NCBI GenBank assembly: GCA_010909165.1
Contig: MU008161.1
Location: 1,240,001 to 1,304,000, forward strand
Direction of reading: 5' to 3'
Length of the DNA: 64,000 bases
Source: Anthoceros angustus
Taxonomy: Eukaryota > Streptophyta > Anthocerotopsida > Anthocerotales > Anthocerotaceae
Shown: positions 29,367 to 41,018 of the stretch, piece by piece
How the letters are laid out: each line of letters begins with the position of its first letter
How positions within the stretch are numbered: the first letter of the stretch is position 1
Translations under genes and position numbers: made by a program
Notes under the pieces: generated by a model
What the model was told of the DNA's origin: nothing
Database searches by the model: none
Seen by the model: only the letters and a program-made list of their open reading frames with translations

Positions 29367-31841
29367 TCACCTCCTACCCTGCCTTTGTTTCTTACTTTTC
29401 ACCGGGTGTCGCTGTGGCTTGGATTTCCGTAAATTAGACTTTACCACGGACCTGTGTGGTTTGGTTTCTCCACCTTCCACTGCTTCCACAGACTTCCGAA
29501 AGGCCTGAAGAGGCTCCATTGCCTCCTGACCAATTACAACGAAAGAACCTCTCGCATTGCTGACATGATTCCCCTTCACACCAACTACCTGCTGCAACTG
29601 TGTGGCAACAAGCGGAGACATGCCCACCCCAGCCACATAACGACGAGAGAAGGACTTGGGCTGTAACGGCTGCTTCAATATACCGTCTAACTCCTGCTGC
29701 AGCTTCTTCAGTTCTGCATGGTCCTTGCCAGTTTTGCCTTTGAGATGGCTGCTTCCATCAGCCCCATCCTCATCCACCTCTTCGAGCTCCAGTTCAAGGG
29801 CTTCAGCATTCCGCGCCAGCCAAGACTTGCGATCTTGTCCTTGAGCAACTTTTCGAGATAGCTTGTCAATCTGAACGGCCAGAGACACTCGTCTTTCAAC
29901 ACCAGGCATATAGTCAGAGTTTATAGGAAACGCTGCCAAGCCATCTTTCTTAGAGAGCGACTTGCAAAGAGCGGCATACTTTCGCTGGTCCGCCGGACTA
30001 ACAAAAGTGATGCTGCACCCATCTGTCTGTGCCCGAGCTGTCCTTCCACTTCGGTGGACATAAATCTCGGCAGAATGAGGCAACTGATAATGGATAACCG
30101 TTCGTACGCCAGGAATATCCAGACCACGAGCAGCCACATCAGTTGCAACCAGGATCCCCTGGTCAGAATCCCGAAACCTGTCCATAGCCTTCAGACGCTG
30201 CCTCTGCTGCATTTGTGCATGAAGAGGCCACATAGGAAGTTGCAAAAGGCGAAGAATAGCTGAAACACGTCGCACAGCAGCAATTGACGTGCAGAAAACA
30301 ATTGTTCGTCCAGACCCAAGTACCTTTAGGACATAATACAAGAAAGCATCCTTCTCATCATCCCTGCATTCCACCACAGATTCTTCCAGATGCTGTGCCA
30401 TCACTGTCTTTGACGTTAAGTCCACGATGGCAGCACTGGGCCTCACTCCTGCCCGTTCAGAAAGGGCAGAGAGAGATGATTCATTACTAGTTGGCGCTTG
30501 GTATCCTCTCTTCAACTTTTTCCTGAAATTCTCTGGCAAAGCAAGAGTAGCTGAAAAGACCATTGTCTGCCTCCTCTTAAAAGAAGCTTCATTAGGAGCC
30601 CCAACATGGAGAGCATCTTCCTCGGCTCCATGGTCGATTTCCGTCTCATCTACTTGTGCTTCAGAGGTTTCAGCATCTTTACGCTCCTTGCGCCCCAACT
30701 TGTCAGCTTTCGGGACCAAGTCAATGATAGATTGCAGCTCCTGAAAATGTCCCTTCTCTACCATTCTGTCAGCTTCATCCAGCACAAAGAAGGACAAAGC
30801 TCGGAGATCAAGAAGGTGACTCTCACCCTCACTCATAAGCTCCCAGAGCCTACCAGGAGTGCCAACCACGATGTCCGGCTTTAGCGCCATCATACGTGCT
30901 TGCTTTTGAGTAGACATTCCGCCAACAATAGGTACCACTCTGAGATTCGTGAATTTGGCAACGGCTTTCAGATGATCTGAAACCTGCATTGCAAGTTCTC
31001 GAGTTGGAGCGATGATGAGAGCTCGAAGAAAACCAGACCTACTATTCCCAGTTTTTTCTTCATCCACCCCATCCACATGCTGCCGCCGAGCCTTCTCTTG
31101 CTCCTCTAAAAGCCGCTGCAGTATGGGTATGCCAAAGGCAAGAGTCTTCCCAGACCCCGTCTCTGCTGCCCCAATAACATCTTTCCCCTGGTGTGCCGCA
31201 GCAGGGATGCAAGCATTCTGAATAGAAGTCGGCTCCTTAAACCCCAGCAATGCAATAGCCTTCTGCAGCAGAGGATGGAGTCTCAAATGAGCCCAAGCCG
31301 AAAGATCGAAGTGAAGCTCCGGAGTATCCTCCAGAGTATCTTCCACAACGAACACACTCTTCCTGCTCCGCTTCCCGGCAGGTGGTCCCCCCCTGAGCCC
31401 GCATATCTCTTCCACCCCACCAGCTGCCGCGGCAATTTTGCTACCTTCCTCACCCGCCTCCTGCTCGACCGCTGGAGGAAGCTCACATGCTTTGGCAAGC
31501 TTCCGCGCCCTAGCCACACTCTTCGTCCTTACTAAATCTTCCACGACTTCCTTCTCTTCTACTTTCTTCCTCTTCTTACTCGTCTTCTTCCCCTCCTCAG
31601 AACCATGATCTTCGCCCGCAACCGTCTCCCAATCGAGTCCCGAAGCACCATCAAAGACCTCCCCGTCAATTTCCTCCAACGACATGAAGCCTCCCTCATC
31701 ACTGCCTACCAGCAGCGCCACGGAGTCCGAGGGAGTGACATCTCGCCAACCCGAATCATCCTCCCAGAACATCTTCTTCCTCTCCTTGTCACTACTGCCT
31801 GGCATCCTTCGTCTCCTCTTCCTCCCCTCCGCTTCTACCAT
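29367..31841 (-). CDS. RH13: DEAD-box RNA helicase of the DDX24/Mak5 group (plant RH13)
   Basis: Intronless, 824 residues from ATG 31841; the frame continues 24 codons upstream from a GTG, but the N-terminus with basic MVEAEGRKRRRRMPG fits the family start. Helicase motifs in order: Q motif GFKEPTSIQ, I AETGSGKT (about residue 226), Ia APTRELAMQ, Ib TPGRLWE, II VLDEADRM, III SATL, IV IVFC, V ATDVAARGLDIPG, VI HRSGRTAR. A 45-residue acidic insertion between motifs II and III and the C-terminal LELELEEVDEDG and KKLQQELDGILKQPL segments identify the DDX24/Mak5 group. The end is a basic Lys/Arg tail. Mak5 acts in the nucleolus in 60S ribosomal subunit assembly. Confidence 0.93.
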   Translation of the reverse strand: MVEAEGRKRRRRMPGSSDKERKKMFWEDDSGWRDVTPSDSVALLVGSDEGGFMSLEEIDGEVFDGASGLDWETVAGEDHGSEEGKKTSKKRKKVEEKEVVEDLVRTKSVARARKLAKACELPPAVEQEAGEEGSKIAAAAGGVEEICGLRGGPPAGKRSRKSVFVVEDTLEDTPELHFDLSAWAHLRLHPLLQKAIALLGFKEPTSIQNACIPAAAHQGKDVIGAAETGSGKTLAFGIPILQRLLEEQEKARRQHVDGVDEEKTGNSRSGFLRALIIAPTRELAMQVSDHLKAVAKFTNLRVVPIVGGMSTQKQARMMALKPDIVVGTPGRLWELMSEGESHLLDLRALSFFVLDEADRMVEKGHFQELQSIIDLVPKADKLGRKERKDAETSEAQVDETEIDHGAEEDALHVGAPNEASFKRRQTMVFSATLALPENFRKKLKRGYQAPTSNESSLSALSERAGVRPSAAIVDLTSKTVMAQHLEESVVECRDDEKDAFLYYVLKVLGSGRTIVFCTSIAAVRRVSAILRLLQLPMWPLHAQMQQRQRLKAMDRFRDSDQGILVATDVAARGLDIPGVRTVIHYQLPHSAEIYVHRSGRTARAQTDGCSITFVSPADQRKYAALCKSLSKKDGLAAFPINSDYMPGVERRVSLAVQIDKLSRKVAQGQDRKSWLARNAEALELELEEVDEDGADGSSHLKGKTGKDHAELKKLQQELDGILKQPLQPKSFSRRYVAGVGMSPLVATQLQQVVGVKGNHVSNARGSFVVIGQEAMEPLQAFRKSVEAVEGGETKPHRSVVKSNLRKSKPQRHPVKSKKQRQGRR

Positions 31842-34308
31842 TGTTCCAGGCCCCCAGCTGCGACAAATCGTCACAGTGCTGATGGGGGAAAGCCAGCTAC
31901 ATAAGTCGTACACAGATCTAGGCAGGTTTTAGGGTGTTGGGAACTTGGGACCACAGGTGGATACAGACCTGCCCTTTCTGCCCTGTAGGGTATGGGGGTT
32001 GATTCCAAAAGAAACAGAGATGAAATAAACCCCATCTACCAGATAAAAATTTGGACCCTGGAGGAAGGCCTATAAAAGGTCACGATGGAGTGGAGAGAGC
32101 TATTTACCATATAAAACTTTGGACTTTGGAGGAAGACCCATTAAAGGGTTGCCATGGAGAGGAGAGTTATCTTCATATACCAATAGTAAATTTAAATCAT
32201 ATACTACCCAACATCATGCTGACATAGTCAATAAAATTTTGGCTCCAGAAATATATCATCTATTATTGTAGAAACACGTTTCTCCACACATGACAACAGA
32301 TGCAATAACATTGCACAGTTGGAGTTGCAGTGAGAAACGTGAAGTCTACAATGCATTTATGCATCCGAAAGTACTATTATATATATATATCCAACCAATG
32401 AAAGGGAAAAAACCCCCAAATAGATATTAAAGATATACAAAACAATAGATATGTATATATTTGATATCTATTTGGGGTTTTTTTTACAACTTCCGAATAG
32501 ATATGTATATTATTTGATATCTATTTGGGGTACTTCATCACCAGAATTACCACTATCGTCTGATTTAATCCCCCTATAGGTGCTGGGGAAAAGATTTATT
32601 TTTCGAGTCATCTCTGAGGAGTTTGCCTAAACTTAGTATCACAGGCTATGCATCTTCTCAGGGTCGGTGCACCCCAATTCCCTATAGACATGTCTTTCCC
32701 TTCCCCCATTGGGATTGCTAGATATGCAGTAGCTGTCACTGCATATCAACTTAGGAGCCCTTCCATACCAACCATTCCCGCAAATATGTGGGGACTACAG
32801 TGCACTCATAGAGCAACGCTATGCTTTACGTCACCTTTAACTCCTTCCGAGATGTTGTAAACATGTGTTCCCACGTTCCTTGACAAGGAGCCATACTTTG
32901 TGGCAAGGGCTCCAGGGTGCTTAAATGCAGAGCTCTAATCGCACCCAAGCTACCCACCACCATCACGCCCATGTCTGAATTAATTGTGAAAGCTCTATAC
33001 TATGAAGAGCCATGTGCGATAGGTGGCATGCGTGGATGGGAACCGGGGACATAGCATGGTGTAGAGACCAATAACCGGGGCGGGCTAGAGGTCAATGTCA
33101 ACATCGGGGTCCGTTCCATCATTACATGATAGGTACCAATAGCCCTTGAATACTTTGTAGAAGTTTATATAAAGATCAACTTGCAAGGCCTCCGCTGCTA
33201 ATATGACCTAAATGGCCTGAAATAATGCAATGTAAGATGTGATGGACTCATTCATAATTAGCAACTAAATACATCTTTAAGGTGAACTCATCATATTGGA
33301 AAAAGAGGCCTATATGCAAAAGATAAGAAGGACGGCTGCTCCATTATAATAACTAGTTAGTACATGTGTCATATTGGAATAAGAACAAGGCATACATTAT
33401 GAACATTTTACTGTGTGAAGTTTATTCCAAGTACTTTTTGTGCTTGAGGCATGGGTAAAATTGGATTGTCACCGAAGAAGTTTACATAGGCTGAGTCTTT
33501 GACTACCTCACGAATCAGTGGGCCTCAACATAAAAGCTTGCATGTTTAGCTTATAGCACTAACACCTTGCAAGGGAGGGCTCTCCCTTGCACTTATTCAA
33601 GCATGAGACTCCAAAACTCTAGACTAGTACATAGAAATGCAAGTTGTTTGTAAACATGATTGTTGGGCGAACAAGATTCTATTACTTTTTCGATTTGAAG
33701 AAATATCACGTGCTGAATAACTTTTGTCTGGCTTGTCTTGAATAACTTTTTGAAACAATATTTGTGGGTGACTGCCGAACTTAACTCTGATCTATCCTAA
33801 CAGTCTTAATAACAACACCTTGCTTACAGAAAATGACATATGATATTGTATGTAATTGTAAATCTTTATTCTGTATTTATCATAGATTGATAAATGTCTC
33901 AATGGGTTCTCAATATCTCATCCTCATACTCTCTATGACCTACCTTCAACTTTTGTAAGAAGAAAAAAAGATTTTTTCTTTCTTTACTAACCTCATCCTT
34001 GCTGTAAATATTTCTCACTCTCTCACAAGTGGAATCTATCAAGAGAGCAATTTTTGCAAACTTTTTTGCAAACTAATATTAAGAAGATTCAATAGACCTA
34101 AAATATCACCTAATAAATGAAATGAAATGAAAATAAAGATTTGGTAGTTAGGAACACTTGGACGACACTTTGACCTTGATAAATTGAGATGCTTGACGCT
34201 CCTTTTCTCTCTTTTGCCTAACCCAAAACTCTCATCCTGCCTTGCAAACTTTAGAATAGCAAGTAAGATTCGAACAACCCTATTCATGGCTTGACCTCTA
34301 TATAGCCA
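31842..34308. other. AT-rich intergenic region with degenerate repeats
   Basis: 2.5 kb without a supported gene. At about 32040-32170 a segment of about 65 bp (AAATTTGGACCCTGGAGGAAG and variant) is present twice in tandem. At about 32408-32535 an inverted repeat occurs (see separate entry). The rest, 32.6-34.0 kb, looks like decayed non-coding DNA. Confidence 0.45.
32408..32535. repeat. inverted repeat with one arm duplicated
   Basis: AACCCCCAAATAGATATTAA at about 32411 is the reverse complement of TTTGATATCTATTTGGGGTT at about 32459, with an AT-rich loop. The right arm occurs a second time at about 32513-32533 after a repeat of AATAGATATGTATAT. It resembles the terminal part of a small MITE, but no target duplication is clear. 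Confidence 0.5.
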
Positions 34309-34746
34309 TCATACATTATGTATGCCGGAAACAGATAACAACTCCGTGTCCAATGCAATTTCTAACTCACGTAAGGCAGCACTCTTCTTACTTGAGTGAT
34401 GGAGGGCAACATGTAGCTTTTGAACAATCTTGTCGGCTATCTCATAGTCACACGCCTTTGATGCAGCCTCTGAAGTTGCGAGCGCCATTTGATGCGCAAC
34501 GCAACATGTTTGCTCAAAGTAAGGATTCAACCCCTTCAAAAACATAATCACATTGTAGTTACTATGTCCGTGTCCTGCTCCAACCATCATAGACGCGCCA
34601 TCACTTGCAAAGCCACTCATTCTCAAGATGTCTAGATTGAAAACTATCAAATGTCCTAATACAACTTCAAAAATGCCATTTGTATGTGCATTAACTATAT
34701 TGGCCAAGTATGGACGGGCTTTCGCTAGCGGACCAGCCGAGCGCAC
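34309..34746 (-). mobile_element. hAT-type transposase fragment
   Basis: A 145-codon minus-strand frame contains the words GFASDGASMMVGAGHG and EQTCCVAHQMALATSEAA, the pattern of the catalytic-core region of the hAT transposases related to DUF4371/ZNF862-like proteins. The conserved His and Asp are present, but N-terminal zinc finger, the rest of the core and the hAT dimerisation domain are missing, so it is an inactive remnant. Confidence 0.7.
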
Positions 34747-34937
34747 ACTAGTCCCCTATCCCGTATTATAGGGTTCGATCCTAAGGGAATAATTCGCTCC
34801 ATTGCTTGCTATTTACCTACTCCGTGCTCCTACCTAACTGGTCACGACGATCCGTGACCCACCACAGTTGTGAGATGGGGGTCCGAGGGCATGACACAAC
34901 GCGAGTCCCGCTTGCACCTTCGAATGTGAGCCTCTAG

Positions 34938-35201
34938 TCATGCGGCGCCATTTGATGCAACGCAACATGTTTGCTCAAAGTAAGGATTCAACCCCTTCAA
35001 AAACATAATCACATTGTAGTTACTATGTCCGTGTCCTGCTCCAACCATCATAGCATCACTTGCAAAGCCACTCATTCTCAAGATGTCTAGATTGAAAACT
35101 ATCAAATGTCCTAATACAACTTCAAAAATGCCATTTGTATGTGCATTAACTATATTGGCCAAGTATGGACGGGCTTTCGCTAGCGGACCAGCCGAGCGCA
35201 C
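34938..35201 (-). mobile_element. second copy of the hAT transposase fragment
   Basis: Repeats the first 80 residues of the 34309-34746 frame with small deletions (for example GASMM reduced to MM, and loss of two bases after CCVA that shifts the frame). It is part of a tandem duplication of about 460 bp (34484-34945 and 34946-35400), which also repeats the non-coding segment GTATTATAGGGTTCGATCC. Confidence 0.75.
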
Positions 35202-35301
35202 ACTAGTCCCCTATCCCGTATTATAGGGTTCGATCCTAAGGGAATAATTCGCTCCATTGCTTGCTATTTACCTACTCCGTGCTCCTACCTAATCTGGGCT
35301 G

Positions 35302-35997
35302 CTGTCACGACCCGATCCGCCGACCCACCCTGGTTGTGAGATGGGGGGTCCGAGGACTGCGGACACAACGCGAGTCCCGCTTGCACCTTTCGAATGTGAG
35401 CCTCTAGCCGCTGTACGGCGCCATAGGCGTTGCTCAGGGTACCGCCTTGACTTGCACGTCGAGCCGACCGCGGTATGACCCTCCCTCCGCAGCGTCAGCG
35501 TTCAGAGGTTATAAGGATCCAACTATATTACTGCCGGACTCTCTACTTTGTACCTACCTTGCATCTTCTTCCATGTTCCTTAATCACACTACTATGCAAG
35601 CCCGGTATGGCCGAGCGTTTAAGAACTCGCACATGTCCACGTATTCACCCTTGTCCGGGGTCTTCTCTCCCGCTCCGCCCTCGTCACTCTCACGTATACT
35701 TCTATAGCACATCGTGTTGGAGTGGCCCATTGAATGCCGCATTCTCCGCATTCATGGTGCACCCGCCCGGTCAGACACCCACACCGGCCAATCGGCTTCT
35801 CTTGTCCACTCTGGTTCACTTGTCACCACGCCCCACCCTCGAGGCAGAGACTGCGGTTCCTCAGCACCTGCACCCAGTTCTCATGCGTTAGGGGGTTCGT
35901 CACCAGAACCTAGATAAACCTCTCCGGGGAAGTTAGCCCGCTCGGTGACTCGGGACTCGTATTAGCACTTGTCTCGCAGGAGTCGGTGTGCACAACA
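35302..35997 (+). mobile_element. possible LTR of an older retroelement
   Basis: Begins TGTCACGACCCGATCCGCCG and ends GTGCACAACA, the TG...CA ends of an LTR. It is followed at once by TGGTATCAACCCC, whose first eight bases equal the start of the usual initiator-Met primer binding site. A truncated relative of its first 100 bases occurs at about 34845. It contains, inverted, an 18-base match (TCGGTGACTCGGGACTCG) to the gypsy LTR at 40.5 kb. No partner LTR is found in the window, so orientation and element type stay open. Confidence 0.4.
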
Positions 35998-36454
35998 TGG
36001 TATCAACCCCAAAAGGAAATCACATTATGTGGGAGGCAACCCCCCTCTTATACTGCTCCTAAGGCAACGCCTTTATTACAACCCCCAAGACTGGCCCTAC
36101 TGCCAGCTACCTATACACGTGCGAGTGACGCTGGATCCTTACGGCTGGCTACACGCTGCTGTTGACTGACTGATCTCCACATCCGGCCCAATCTCACTGG
36201 CGCCCGAGGCGCCAACTGATTATCCTTGATCCCGATTTGAGGGGCCGCCCCCTCGAACCCGGGCGGGCCTTCCTACCGGAGGTGCGCTAACAATCGTTGT
36301 CACCACCAGGTCCTCCCTAGCTCACGACAACCGCACGGAGTTTCGGTGTTGCCTGCACTGGTGGGTCCCCACCCCCCGTCTAGGAAGGGACCGAAGTCCG
36401 TTCGCCTTGGGGCTGTTGGGCCCGTCCTTCGGGCACCAATGGGTTCCCTCTTAA

Positions 36455-36600
36455 CTCCGAAGGCCGGACCTCTAGGTCCGTTCTCGACTCCAGAGGCTAG
36501 ACCTCTGGGTCCGTCCTCGACTCCAGAGGCCATACCTCTGGGTCTGTCCTCGACTCCGGAGGTCGGACCTCTAGGTCCGTCCTCATGCTCTGGGGACGGA
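36455..36600. repeat. 33-bp in-frame repeat, about four copies
   Basis: The word GGTCCGTCCTCGACTCC recurs with a period of about 33 bp, encoding on the minus strand the 11-residue unit around ESRTDPEVWPL. Keeping a multiple of three suggests expansion while the sequence was still translated. Confidence 0.7.
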
Positions 36601-37729
36601 CCTCTACACCCCCCTCCACGGGTCCATCCTCTAGTCCCGGCCCTTCTTCCGCCGGACCGCTCCCTTCTACTCCCCCCAACCCGGGTGCCGAGTCCGGGAA
36701 GCCTACTTCTTGGTCCACCGAGGATTCACCGCCCAGCTGCTGTCCTCCTTCCAAGGGTTCCGCCTCATCTCCGAACAAGGCACCTAGGTTCCCTACTGTC
36801 GCATTCTCCCCCAGTCCTTCCTCTCTCCCGGCTCCCTCCGACCCCTCCAGTGGCCCTATGGCTTTGGCCGACTAGTGCACCATGCTCACGGCCTTCAGGA
36901 GCTCCGCGTGGTAGTAGGCGAAGTTCGAGTCTACCTGTTGGATGGCTTCTTCCACGTGGGCCCACAGGACCCAGTCTCTCGCCTCCACTGGTGCTCAGGT
37001 AGTCGGGCGTGTTCCCCTGCACGTTGGGGCGTCTCCTCTCCTAAGCCTTCCAACCGAGCTTTGGCGGCATCTCCGGAGGCCATTAGGGAAGCCTCGGTGA
37101 GCTCCTTGAGCCGCTGCTTCTCGTTGGCGCTCTCCTTCTCCCGTTCTCCCGAGGCTCCCGGTTGGCTTATCGAGGACGGATCTCTTCCTTGCGTGAGCGG
37201 ACCGGCTTCTCTTCTTCTTGCCTCCACTGGTGGTGGTCCGTCACTTGCTGACTCAGGAGTTCCATCTTCTTCTTGAATCGTTCCGATAGGTTGACCAAAT
37301 GGGTGGTCTCTGCGAGTTCTCTCATAAGCTCGTCAATGTCCAGTAGCTTGCTTTTGCAATGAGTCTCCTCCACTCAAAGACAGAGCTGGAGTCGGTCCAC
37401 CTCTCGCTCGAAGTCCTTGATCCGTCCCTAGAGGAGCCCGTTCCTTTCTTCCACCACATAGAGCCATAGCTCTAGGGTCTCCTTCTCCGCCTCCCTCGCT
37501 GCCGCACCTCCTCGATGCCTTGGAGCTGTGCTTGGAGGTTTGTCAGCTCGCCCAGCCGTTCTTGCATTTCCACCCCATGGGCAGCCCGGACCCGCTCCCA
37601 TGTCGGCTGGTCCCCCTTCAGGCTGGTGATCTCCTGGTCCCGCTCCTTCAACCGGGCCATGGTTGCTCCGGTCACTTCCCTTCAACGGTTCTGGTCTTTG
37701 TGGTAGTGGTCCCTATCCGACCTTGCGTT

Positions 37730-38345
37730 GGCCTCTGCGTCTCGTACCCCCTTAAGCTGAGCCTCCAGGGCTTGGCGCTCTCCTGGCAGGCGGACTCCCG
37801 CCGGGCTTCTTCACGCGCGCCCAGGCGACCTCCGCTGCTGGCCTTTGCCTTTGCCCAGTGCCTTCTCCATTTCCTGGCTCAAGGCCTCTGTGCGTGCTTG
37901 GGCCTCCTGTGTGTTCAGCCTGCTCGAAGAACTTTGGCATGGTCCCTGGTGGGGACCTCGCTTTCCTCTCCGCCGTCGTGCTTCTCCTCTTGATCTGGCC
38001 AAGCTCTTCGCCTTGCGCCTTGGGCGGCCTCTGCGTCTCGTACCCCTTAATGAGCCTCCGGGGCTTGGCGCTCTCCGAGGCGGACTCCGACGCCCGGGCT
38101 TTCTCGCTGTAGGCGACCTCCGCTCGTGCCTTCTTCGTTGCCCACTGTGCCTTCTCCATTTCCTGGCTCAAGGCCTCTGTGCGTGCTTGGGCCTCCTGCG
38201 CGTGCTTCAGCTGTTCATACAACTGAAGAACTTTGGCATGGTCCTGGCTGGGCGGACCTCGCTTTCCTCTCCGCCGTCCGGTGCTTCTCCTCTTCGATCC
38301 TGGCCAAGCTCTTCGCCTTGCGCCGGGCCGCTTGGGCAGCCTCTG
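37730..38345. repeat. 297-bp tandem duplication in the coiled-coil ORF
   Basis: CCTCTGCGTCTCGTACCCC occurs at about 37731 and 38028, and CCATTTCCTGGCTCAAGGCC at about 37868 and 38157. The period of 297 bp is a multiple of three. The two copies now differ by many small indels. Confidence 0.8.
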
Positions 38346-39822
38346 TCTAGCCCTAGAGCTCCATCATACGCCGCTTGGTGGCTTCGACCTCCTGCGTTCA
38401 CTCCGAGGTGCGGCAGAGGCCCCAGATCATGCCATCCGCGACGGCCGCCAGGACGCACCGAGTCTCCTTCACCGCGGTGGCCGGCGAAGCCCCCTCAAAT
38501 CCCGTCCGACTAAGGACTGGACTGCATCGCCGCCGAGCTGGTGGGATCAGCACTCCGGCCACTCAGGGAGTCTTAGGTCCTGCCCATCTGGTGCCGAACC
38601 CCCAACCTCCTTGGCCCGTTACGTGGCCAACTCCTTCTCCGCCCGGCTTGGGGTTGGGGTGGGGGGACAGCCCGGAGCCGGCCTGCCCCTCCTAGTGGGA
38701 GAAAGCACTGCCCGGACAAGGTTGTTGCCAATGCCCTCCGCCTTGGGCACTATCTCGCCACTGGATCGCTGCCGCTTCCTCCGCCCACCTGCACTCACCT
38801 GGCGGGGGCATTGGTGCCAGCCTGATAGTGCACATGCACCGCCTTCTTCTTCTGGCCCTCCATCCCGGGTCCGGCTGTGGTTCGACTGGGGATTGGAGAC
38901 GGCCACTGAGCTACCAAGAGCCACATTCCTCACGCTGGTATACGGGCTCCCAAGTCACCAACAAAAGGGACGCTACGATCTCTTCCCAGATTTCCCTTGG
39001 GGGATAAGGGGTCCTCTCCAAGCGGATGGCATCCAGGATGCCCTCCCAATCTTCCTCCTCCCGGGTGTGCCCCGTCTTGGGCTCCGCTGCCTGTCGGCTG
39101 TTCGCGACCTCCTCCTCCTCGTCTCGCCTCGCAATTAGCAGGGTGGCCAACCCCATGCGAGCGCCCGCTCCTCCTCACCCTCCTTCAGGAGGTTATGGTG
39201 CCCCCAAACATGCAGGATGAAAGGGGACAACACCGATGGAGGAGGCCACTCGTTGCGCAGTTAACGAGCCTCCTATCCTATACGGGAGAAGATGATTTGC
39301 TCCCAGTCCGCCCTCTTACCCCTCATGAGGGCATGCAGGAATACTAGGAGATTATCCCCCAGGTGGTCCACCTTGGTGAGCATGTTCCAGTGGACTACAA
39401 TTTTAGCCACCGCTCTCACCCATCGGTCCTTCAGGTCCGACATCAGCCACCCATTGAAGAACCTCTGGGCGTCCTACTTCAAAAGGGCGTGAGCTTCCCT
39501 TCCTTGGGGCTCAAACACCACTCCTCAGACCACCTCAGGCTCGGTGGTACCTCGAAGGACCTCGATCGCCTGGGTCCTCCTCGTGCTCTTGAGCAGACGG
39601 TCTTGTTTGTCGCCGCTTCATCTTGCATTTCTCGGACTAGGGCTCGCTATCGCCCGTCAGCCTAGAAGATGTCCAAGTGCCACTCCTGGACGAGCTCGCC
39701 CGCCTCCTCGAGCCACGGACAGAAGTCGGGATAGCGCCTGGTGACGATATTCTTCTCCATCAGCGACCAGGGCTCCAACACCTCCACTGCCTTCTTGGGA
39801 TCCATGCCTTCTCATTGCTTGC

Positions 39823-41018
39823 TGTGGGCTACGGACTTCCCTTGGGGGTTAGGAAATAAGTGGGGTTTTGTTTTTTTTTGTAGGTTGGAATAGTAAAATA
39901 AGGCGGAAAAGGAGGAATAAGCACGGATGGCGCTTGGACGGACTGGAGTAAGCAACGGACCACCGGAGTAAGCAACTGGACCCGGACACCACCATGGAAA
40001 CTCCGGACTACACTCCGGAGCAAGTCCGAGAAGCCACCCTTGAGTACGCTGAAGTCCCACCCGAGACAAGGTCGGACCTGGCCGGACTGTGGACTAAGCC
40101 CGGGAGTCGAGACAGACCTCGAGGTCCCTCAGCGGCAAGGAGGAGCCCTCGACTTACGCTGGGGAGCAGATAGCCGTGGCCCCACCGCGAGGGACCTGTG
40201 GGGAGGCTGTGGAGGATGACGTAAGGGCGCTGTCGACCGCCGAGCCCAACCCCGTGATTCCGGAGAGAGAGGGCCCGCCTCACGGATCATCCGATTGGGA
40301 GCGCCACAACCCAGACGGGAGATTGACCACCCATCCCGAGGGAACCTGAATCTTCCCACCACCACCGAAGGAGATAGGGGAGGAAATAGGAGGCGTCGAT
40401 TAGGCATACCGAGCCATCACCGTAATAGGGGTGTAATAAAGACGCCGACCTTGGGCGTAGTATAAGAGGGCCGAGGCCTAGTAAAGTATCTTCTTGGTGT
40501 TGATGCCGCTGCCTGCGCACCCTTGCCTTAAACGCGAGTCCCGAGTCACCGAAAGGTGCACGACTCCGGAGATCGATCAAGGTCCCGTGACGACTTAACG
40601 TGGTGGTGTGTGCGGGGAAGGGCGGGACCCTTGTTCGTCCGAGAGCGGCGGTCCAACGCCGAGCTGACCGAACGTGTGAGCCGGAGGTACTTGAGGGTGT
40701 GCAGGACGGAGAGGCCATGGAGCAACGAGGAGGTCCCGACCGTAGCTACTTCATGCTCTTTTCCAAGGTTGATAAGTGTAGAGAGAGCGATGAGAGGAAC
40801 GGATCAAGAAACGAAAGTGACGAACGAAGCGACGCAAACGGGTCCAACGCCACACCGGCTGCTCGTGAACGTTATAAATAGCCGGGTAAACGAAGATTGA
40901 GTGTGTTAAGGTGAAGTGGACCAAGAAAGGTGAGAATCGCCACGGAAACGCTATCATTGGGAACGGACCATACCACAACGACACGGATTGTGCGCCTACC
41001 GCCCATCAGAAAGTCACA
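39823..41018 (+). repeat. 5' LTR of the gypsy element
   Basis: Starts TGTGGGCTACGGACTTCCC and ends AAAGTCACA. It holds TATA-like boxes at about 40461 (TATAAGAGGG) and 40873 (TATAAATA) and an AATAAA-like signal at about 40434. It aligns with 48746-50015 over its full length, but the two differ by many small insertions and deletions, especially in CCGG-rich stretches. Confidence 0.92.

Larger units (their letters stand above)
36300..39804 (-). pseudogene. degenerate coiled-coil ORF of a retroelement (minus strand)
   Basis: Reading down the minus strand from ATG 39804, coding-like stretches appear in shifting frames: MDPKKAVEVLEPWSLMEKN, EEDWEGILDAIRLERTPYPP (about 39040), several heptad-rich Glu/Arg/Ala coiled-coil stretches (LKHAQEAQARTEALSQEMEK at 38.2 kb; LKERDQEITSLKGDQPTWER at 37.65 kb; DIDELMRELAETTHLVN at 37.3 kb) and an acidic Pro/Glu tail with an 11-residue repeat around ESRTDPEVWPL. 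Stops and frameshifts are frequent. Large coiled-coil proteins of this sort occur in plant LTR elements as gag-like or extra ORFs, but I cannot name the family. The gypsy element inserted immediately before its start. Confidence 0.45.

Noticed and set aside
34760-34800. tRNA-like T-loop word GGTTCGATCC
   Set aside because: No acceptor stem, anticodon arm or D-arm can be drawn around it; it also recurs in the duplicated copy near 35228.
36346-37002. 218-codon plus-strand Pro/Ser/Leu-rich ORF
   Set aside because: Opposite strand carries the coiled-coil reading with acidic repeats; the plus-strand frame is low complexity from the 33-bp repeat.
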